The notes under the pieces were generated by a model. That model saw nothing but the letters and a program-made list of their open reading frames with translations, did no database searches and had not been told where the DNA came from. A program made the translations under genes and the position numbers. Source: Hermatobates lingyangjiaoensis (lineage: Eukaryota; Arthropoda; Insecta; Hemiptera; Hermatobatidae). From it: DNA of 64,000 nucleotides. Where the stretch lies: contig JAPFBL010000003.1 of NCBI GenBank assembly GCA_026182355.1, positions 620,001 to 684,000 of the forward strand, given 5' to 3'. Shown here one piece after another: positions 57,268-64,000 of this stretch. Each line of letters begins with the position of its first letter. Position 1 is the first letter of the stretch.

Positions 57268-57465
57268 GAAAAAGAAAAGAAATAAATGCTCTGAGACCTT
57301 TTACTTTATGTTATCAGAGAGGAAACAAAGTAAAACAGAAATGAACGAATTTTCAGTAAGAAAAAACTGAAAGAAGAAAGAACTTTCTTACTTTGTTTGC
57401 ACTCTCATGAAATAAAGTGAAAGGCCTCAAAACATTTATTTATTTCCTTTTTCTTTTTCCATGTA
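57268..57465. repeat. Inverted repeat next to (CA)n(TA)n, weak CTGATGA...GAAA-like arms
   Basis: Arms 57268-57328 and 57388-57465 are imperfect reverse complements. The right arm reads CTCATGA, 'aataaagt', GAAAGG (57404-57423); the left arm on minus reads CTGATAA and AAAAGG. Followed by 'tatatata'. Same general build as the inverted repeats at 9.6-11.3 kb but with hardly any stem between the two core boxes. Confidence 0.5.
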
Positions 57466-57564
57466 ATTTAAACTTTATATATATGAATTTCGAAATAAAC
57501 ATTCATAAAAGCTGTCAATTCAACTAAAGGGAACTAACATTTTATACAATATGATCTAACTCAG

Positions 57565-57780
57565 GCAAGTAGAATAAAACATGCCAAACTATATACTCTG
57601 AAAAGAGAAATTCAAACTCAAACAGAAAACATGAACATAAAAGTAGCAAAGAACATTCTTATTGTGGAAGGATCTATCTTTGAATGGGATGTAGACTTGG
57701 GTCAATCATTCAAAGAAGAAGACGGAGTGGACAAACTAAATAACACCATCTTAAGAGACATGCAGTCTTTTGTTAGTTAA
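57565..57780 (+). CDS. Putative 3'-terminal exon of an unrecognised gene
   Basis: After a splice-acceptor-like 'gatctaactcag' a 71-codon frame is open to TAA at 57778-57780. It reads, in part, SRIKHAKLYTLKREIQTQTE, IKVAKNILIVEGSIFEWDVD and a charged end. Its residue mix (E, K, D, hydrophobics in balance, few low-complexity runs) looks like real protein, unlike other short frames in this AT-rich region. An in-frame ATG occurs at codon 24, so a small single-exon gene of 48 residues is an alternative. No family recognised. No upstream exon was found with confidence, and an AATAAA-type signal lies about 340 bp downstream near 58120. Could also be chance or a transposon scrap. Confidence 0.3.
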   Translation, partial: ASRIKHAKLYTLKREIQTQTENMNIKVAKNILIVEGSIFEWDVDLGQSFKEEDGVDKLNNTILRDMQSFVS

Positions 57781-60700
57781 CTTCTTGAGAAGATAGAAAC
57801 ATTTTGATAAAGTTTAGAGTCTCCTACTGTCATGAAAATAGTTTAGATAAGCAGTGTATATGTAATGATATAAAATAATAGCTTATAATATTGGTGGTTT
57901 AAGAAATAGACTAACAGGGGATTTTTCGTCTCATGTAAAGTAATTTGAAATATTGCTGCTTAAAAATATTGTTAATCTTTGCTTTACTTGGTTATGCTGT
58001 TGAAATTGCTTTCTTAGGCTGGTCACTTTAATTATTAGTTCTTGCTTGTTTAGGTATCGTCTTAAATTCCTGATAATATTATTTTATCTTAAGCGATTAA
58101 AGTTTTTATTATTATCGAAATAAAATATTATTTTTCTGTGTTGACTTTTATACGACAATGAAATAGTTAAGAATTGTTAATTCTTTCTTTGATAATTGTC
58201 TACATTTAGAAATATTTTGTTTTAGTTTTAGTCTTACTTGTATGTGTTCAATAACATATCTTAAGGGGAAAGAAATATCTTTTATTTCTTTCTTGTATAT
58301 GTGTTATCTTTTATTTTGAAAATTTATATGAAATGAAGTTCTTTTTTTTGTACAGTTTTCAATTTAATTACATTATGAAGGAAATAAATATGCTTTGGTT
58401 GATCCACCAGACCACAAAAGCCATGGAGTAGAAGTTTCGATTATTTTGTGTTCTGAAATTAAATGTGAAGGACGATAAAAAATAAACATATTTATCTTCT
58501 TCTTCTTTTATCAATGTGTAAAAAACATTTGACGATTTTTGATAAAATAAAACCAGCAATGTTCCTCAACATTATCATGTGATATATTGGTGATTTTGGA
58601 GATGCAATATTTTATATTTTCTTTAGTAAATATTTAGGAGTACTAATCATATATTACTGTTACTATATGTGAAGTTAGCAATCTGATTTCATTAATTAAG
58701 AATTATTTTCCATGATACATTTTTATTATATGTTAATATTTCAATTTTAGTCTATATTAAATGTGTTTCATATAAGTAATATTTCATTGGGTACATAATC
58801 CAGCAATGGTTGGATGTTAGTTATTAACTGGCCACCAGAGTGCAGGAGAATCTGGAATGAATGTATTCTGGCAGGAGCTGGGAAACCGTTAACCTTACCT
58901 GACTGACGGGAAACGGAAGCAATTAATGTTTATAGATCTTAAATGCCACTCGGAGGGCCTGTCCTCTTGAAGGGTGGAACGTATTCCCTGCATCATGAAC
59001 ACAAAAGAATTAAGAACTTAATCGGGTTGTAAAATGCCATGTTTGAATAAAACTTGTTGTGTAAAACTTCTTAAAACTTCTTGAGTATTCAAATTTTTGT
59101 GAATACTGTGGGTAACAAGAAATCCACCAGCTGTAATGAGTAGTTGATTTGACTTTTGTTACCCATGTAAACCTCCAAAATATGTGGGAACGAGAATAGC
59201 AAATTTGATATCAATTATTATGAACATTGAGAATTAGATAAATTTTCTGTGGACTCAAATCAAGAAACCGAACATGACAGTAAATCATGGATGACGTATT
59301 CGAAATATTCTTGAGAGGAGAACAGGTGAAAATATTCTCAAATGTGGACATCATATATACACAAACAATTTTTAGGTTTAGTAAAAAGGAGCCAGTTTAA
59401 CAATGAAATGAAATCGAAAATGAAATACTTTAAAGAAGAGTTACTCATCCTCGGAATTTAATTCAAATTTAACCATTAATATTAAATTGGTATATGGAGG
59501 AAACATAAATATTACATGTGAATAATTTAATTGAATGTATTAACTACTGCCTTTTTGAAGGAGTATGTTAACAAAAAGATCAAGCTTTAACTAAAAGAGA
59601 TAAATAAAATAAAATAAATATACAAATCAATGGAATTAAATACAATTAAAATAAATATTTAATTACAAACATTAACTTCATGATTTAATCAGTTTATTAA
59701 ATCAGTGGACCATATTGTCAAGCATCAGCAATTAAAAAGGGGTTTTCACATTGCCCTAAATGAGAGATACGCAATGGCACAAATTATCCAAGAATCCCTT
59801 CACCAAGTCTTCATTTCATATTTTGCTATACAACTGATCATTTAATAAACTTTAAATTTTCGTTGTTAAATTTTCCCAGCGCACATAGCTATATAACTAT
59901 ACTAGCTCATAAATTCATTTTTTCAATGAAAAAAGTAATAAAACCAGGTGAGACGACAAAAAACTTTAATTTACCCCATTACAAATCTAAACTTTTTCAG
60001 AAATAAATTTGAAGCTCTTAAAAAAAATGATTAAATCACAACCAGAAATTTTAATTAATAAAATAAGAATGAATCCAAATAATTGTTAGTATTCATAGAG
60101 AATGAATCAGTTTAAGATTATGAATACACTATCAGTTATAAAATAATTAATTATTTTATAACAACGTTTATACTTACTTCGGAAGAGAAACATATATATC
60201 ATATTTTTCATCAGAAATGCCGCCACAAACACAGATGTCACGATACTTTTAAGATTATTGTTAACAGAAGCGAAACATTTTGATTATCGTCAAATCGTTT
60301 AGTCATTCAACTTTAAATTTATTACTTATATTTTACTTTTTTTTTTTTCAACTTACAATAGCTTTCAACTTAATTAAAAGTTAACCTCTGGGTGGATAAC
60401 AGTTTATCTATATTCTAGAACCGTTTTCAACTTTTTTAACCTTGAAAGGTAATTTCTACGCAAATCGTATCGACTGCATATTTAATATGAAGTAAATGCC
60501 CAGAACTTGAATAATTTTAACCAAATTGATAAACAGATTTCTACTAATTAAAACCATACATGAATGAGACATATATACCCAGACGAAACCTAATTTGTCT
60601 CAGGGGAACCCTAAACATATATTTTAATTCTAAACACGGTATCAAAATTTGGACCAGAAGCAATACTTTCTTTATTTTCTATTTCATAAAGTATAAAGTA

Positions 60701-63616
60701 AATTAAAAATTAATTTACTTTTTAATCTCATAATTCTTGAGAATCAAGAAAGGAAATTTTCTTTTCTTGAGAATTTCATAATTTAATTTTCAATTCTTGA
60801 GATTCACGAATTTTTTATGATGATATATTTATCGTACAGTAAAATGCAATTGAATTTAGATAATTTCAAACACTTGGAAGATTTTTTCATGATTTTTGAA
60901 CTTTAATTATAGTAAAGTAACGCTTCATTCTCTGATATAGGTGTTATCAAGAAGGCTGTTTTGATGTATGTATGAAAATGAAGCATATATTCTGCGCTAA
61001 GATGGCATTTTTAACTGAGGACATTCAAAATAGTAGTTTAACCTTTGTTTTAGATTGTTAATAATTTTTATAATTCCATGGAATTTTTGACCTTTAATAG
61101 TAATAGCAATATACCAATTTAATACGTGTTAGCATCGTAAACTTATTTGTTAGAGCATCGATTGAAGCACAATGAATATTTGACGATAGTCTATGAATAG
61201 AAGACTGACCGCAATCTATTTCTTCTTAGAGAAACTCCAGCGAAGTAAACTCATTTATGATTGATTAAAGATATTCTTGGAGTTCACTGGTCGATGAACC
61301 CTGCATTCCTTCTTGTTCAATGGCACATTCAAACAGCATTTTCTAGACATAATATGAGAACGCAATAATAAGTCAACGAGTTGTTAATAAATCCAATAGG
61401 CTGCTTAGTATATTTACTGAAACTATAGTAGATTGGTATAACGATGAGGCAAGGCAAATTTATGATGAGGTTTGTAGAATGAGTTATACTTCTAGACTAT
61501 ATTATTACTAACATTTGTCAAAAGTGATATTAAAAAAGAAAACAGATTATGTAAGAGTAAATTAAGTCGCTCTGAGTTCAATGAAACTCGGACGAAAACT
61601 GGTTGTTTTAATTGAAAAACTTACTCCCATTGCTGAATTTCTTACTGTGGTTTAGACGTGGAAATATATATATACATCAAACTCAATATGACGTCACAAT
61701 TGGACAATATAAAAATTTGGAATATTCTATATTCAACTTAACCATAAGTAGAGATATCATTTGTGTCAATGATTTGTGAATTACTTGATTTAATTAAATA
61801 TGCTAATATAGAGATATTATAAAATGGTGTGATAAAAACATAATGCATCATTAATCAATTAAATAATTTCATTTATTTACAACTCGATACAACTAAGTTA
61901 AACTAGGTTAAGTTACTCGATTACAACTTAATTGTGATTTAGAACTGATTATAAAATAATTTGATCAGACAGTACTGATTACAACTTAACAGTCATGCTT
62001 CTATATGTACTTTTGATTCTTCCACTATTTAAAGTTCCTGAAATTTTTATCATGCATATTTATTTTAAGACTAAATTGAATAGGACGTTTTAAGTTTTTG
62101 GATTTACTAGAAGAGCAGTTCAAATTAGTGCATTATTTGATAGAGAACTATGAAATCCCTTTCCCATGTTTCATTGATATTAAACATTAAGTAATAATAA
62201 GAAATTTGATCTCAGCATGAACTATAAGTTTGGCAAGTTGAATAGATCAAACATGGAACTTGTACTTAACATATTTGTGATAGAGGCCCACCCAACCTCA
62301 CGCTGGTAGACATCATCAAAAAATGTTTAGAGAACCTCTTAAAGTAATGTATGAAATTCTGCTTTAATGATAACTGTAGTATATGCTTCTCAGATAATAA
62401 AGCAATCACATATTTATTAAGAAGAAACATTTACTACTGGTATTGGGCCACAAATACACTGTGATTATATATTTTATATACAATAAGTTTTATAAAATGA
62501 GTATTAAGTTTTGAATATCATATAAAAATGTACATTATTTAAGTAACATATTAATTTATCATTGTTCAACTTATTTAACTTATAATAGTATGATAAAATG
62601 AAGAATGATGGACTGTCATTGAGCAATGGATACATTTGAAAAGGAGATATGTGCCTCCTATGAAAAGCAATTGAACGTCATCCGGAACCCTGCATTGGTC
62701 AGAGCCCCACACCCGTATCAGTGGCTACGGGTGCTTCAGAATATAAAGCAGCCAAATGGAGTAAACACTCATTCACCACTATAGCTAATAGGTGAAGTTG
62801 GTGGCAGAGAACTCTTCAGTCTTGACGCCAGTATTATGAAGTCGTCAGTCATTCTGCACATAGGTTACAGAGAAACCCGATGGATGTAGAAAATGTTGAA
62901 AAAGTCACTGAACATTAGCGGGAAAATGAGATTAGTCATCCTGAGGCCTCTGAGCCCATAGTGTCAGTAGTGTCGCCAACCCAAGCTGGACTTTAGTGCA
63001 AGGGAGGCAATAGTCTTTTTATAATAATATAATACTATTTATTGCCTAAAACACATCAGGATACTCAACATACATAGAGATTGAGTTCGATTGAATTTTT
63101 CCAACTCACTTCAATGATTACTGGTCTTATAGTCAGGGCATGTTGGTACGCCCAAAATGTCCATATTCACCATGATTTGAAAATGGAATCCATAGATAGT
63201 TACATCACCTGACTTATTACCAATGAAGACAGCAAACTACCCATTCATCCAAACCTCCTTGTACAAGCTCTCAATCCTGCCATCAAACTTCCTCAACCTC
63301 ACTGAACAATCACTTCATTCATTGACTGTTTTTCCAACTCATGACTAAAAGCATTGAAAACTGTGACTAACAAGACCACATGACCGCGAATACGACGCCA
63401 TTAATATATATACGAACTTATTTCCGACATGAATTACTGACAGTCCACGTTATAGTAGCACAGTAATCAAGCAGTAGAAGGCCTCTGGTCTGGAACTGCT
63501 AGTTACGACGTGACTAGTGCGCGGATATATTCGTTAGTCGTTGAACTTCAATGATCAGTTAATTACCTCAGCATAAGTTTAAAATACTCATAAACACTAA
63601 GTAATCCTTTTTACTT
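57781..63616. other. Mostly featureless AT-rich DNA
   Basis: No gene supported. Two GC-richer stretches stand out: 58800-59000 and 62640-63010 (the latter with 'cgtatcagtggctacgggtg' and several short inverted motifs). They may be decayed repeats or non-coding exons, and neither has a usable reading frame. Confidence 0.5.
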
Positions 63617-63652
63617 ATAGTAATATTGAGTGTAGGCCACTCCAGATTTTTT
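63617..63652 (+). repeat. RF1 right end only
   Basis: 'ttatagtaatattgagtgtaggccactcc' region followed by 'agattttttt': the last ~35 bp of RF1 without the rest. Confidence 0.65.
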
Positions 63653-64000
63653 TCTCTGTCTTTATTCTTTATCAAAATAATATTATTTTAAATTTTTTTT
63701 ACAATTATTCTTTAAATTTCTTGTATGGATATATCGTTCAATGTAGAGATTACTGCTTAGAACTTTAATACTGCTTTACAGTGGTACCGCTGTTTTCTTT
63801 AGCAATAAGAGTTGAATTAAGTTGTAGTTATTTTGTGATACACTAAAAGATATAAAGCTTATAAGCAGTCATGCAACATTTACGAATTTCTACATTGGAC
63901 AGGTTAGTGGATCTGAAATTTCTCAACAGAAGAAAACTTTTAAACCTTTTGCCACTTGAATCAACATTTATAAGGATCAATGAAAAATATAGAATTGTTA
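63653..64000. other. No feature
   Basis: AT-rich DNA to the window edge. Confidence 0.5.

Overview
This is a 64 kb piece of AT-rich, intron- and transposon-style eukaryotic DNA. It looks like an invertebrate animal nuclear genome. The evidence is tRNA-derived SINEs, Helitrons, Penelope-like element (PLE) fragments, a LINE tail, a young Ty3/gypsy element primed by a metazoan-type tRNA-Trp, tandem satellites and no dense coding. The gypsy Gag and Helitron helicase resemble arthropod elements as I remember those families, but nothing here fixes the species. No complete host gene could be recognised. The best host-gene candidate is a 71-codon terminal-exon-like segment at 57.57-57.78 kb.

Layout. 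1-8272: a nested Helitron cluster. A 6.2 kb composite Helitron (111-6327, 5' TC, 3' hairpin plus CTAG) sits inside an older Helitron of opposite orientation (1-110 plus 6328-6839), exactly between A and T. A further 1.38 kb Helitron follows (6896-8272). All carry broken copies of the Helitron helicase C-terminus. 8.4-12.2 kb: SINE fragment, two PLE GIY-YIG endonuclease remnants, and a run of (TA)n-flanked inverted repeats whose arms carry hammerhead-core-like motifs. 15.2 kb: SINE with an internal amplification. 16.6-20.0 kb: three tandem copies (minus strand) of an unclassified interspersed family, here called RF1. 20.3 kb: a stray copy of the spacer found inside the composite Helitron. 23.1-23.7 kb: PLE-like N-terminal pieces around another hammerhead-like motif. 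24.7-26.3 kb: ~330-bp tandem repeat. 27.7-31.0 kb: ~165-bp tandem array whose monomers carry splice-site-like signals. 35.3 kb: SINE. 36.5-38.2 kb: 52-bp minisatellite, about 33 units. 38.48-42.88 kb: intact, very young Ty3/gypsy element. 43.9-46.0 kb: the longest RF1 copy. 46.3-46.9 kb: LINE 3' remnant. 47.0 kb: SINE. 48.8-54.8 kb: more RF1 copies, one split by a 12-bp minisatellite. 54.8-64 kb: mostly featureless AT-rich DNA with the exon-like ORF and one RF1 end.

The only apparently functional coding unit is the gypsy element. It has Gag, then Pol in the -1 frame behind a TTTAAAA slippery heptamer, with all catalytic residues of protease, RT, RNase H and integrase in place, 168/169 identical LTRs and a target-site duplication. 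Everything else protein-like is a decayed transposon fragment. The observations most worth following are the recurring CTGANGA-stem-GAAA motif family, the Helitron nesting with terminator bypass, and the splice-signal-bearing satellite array.
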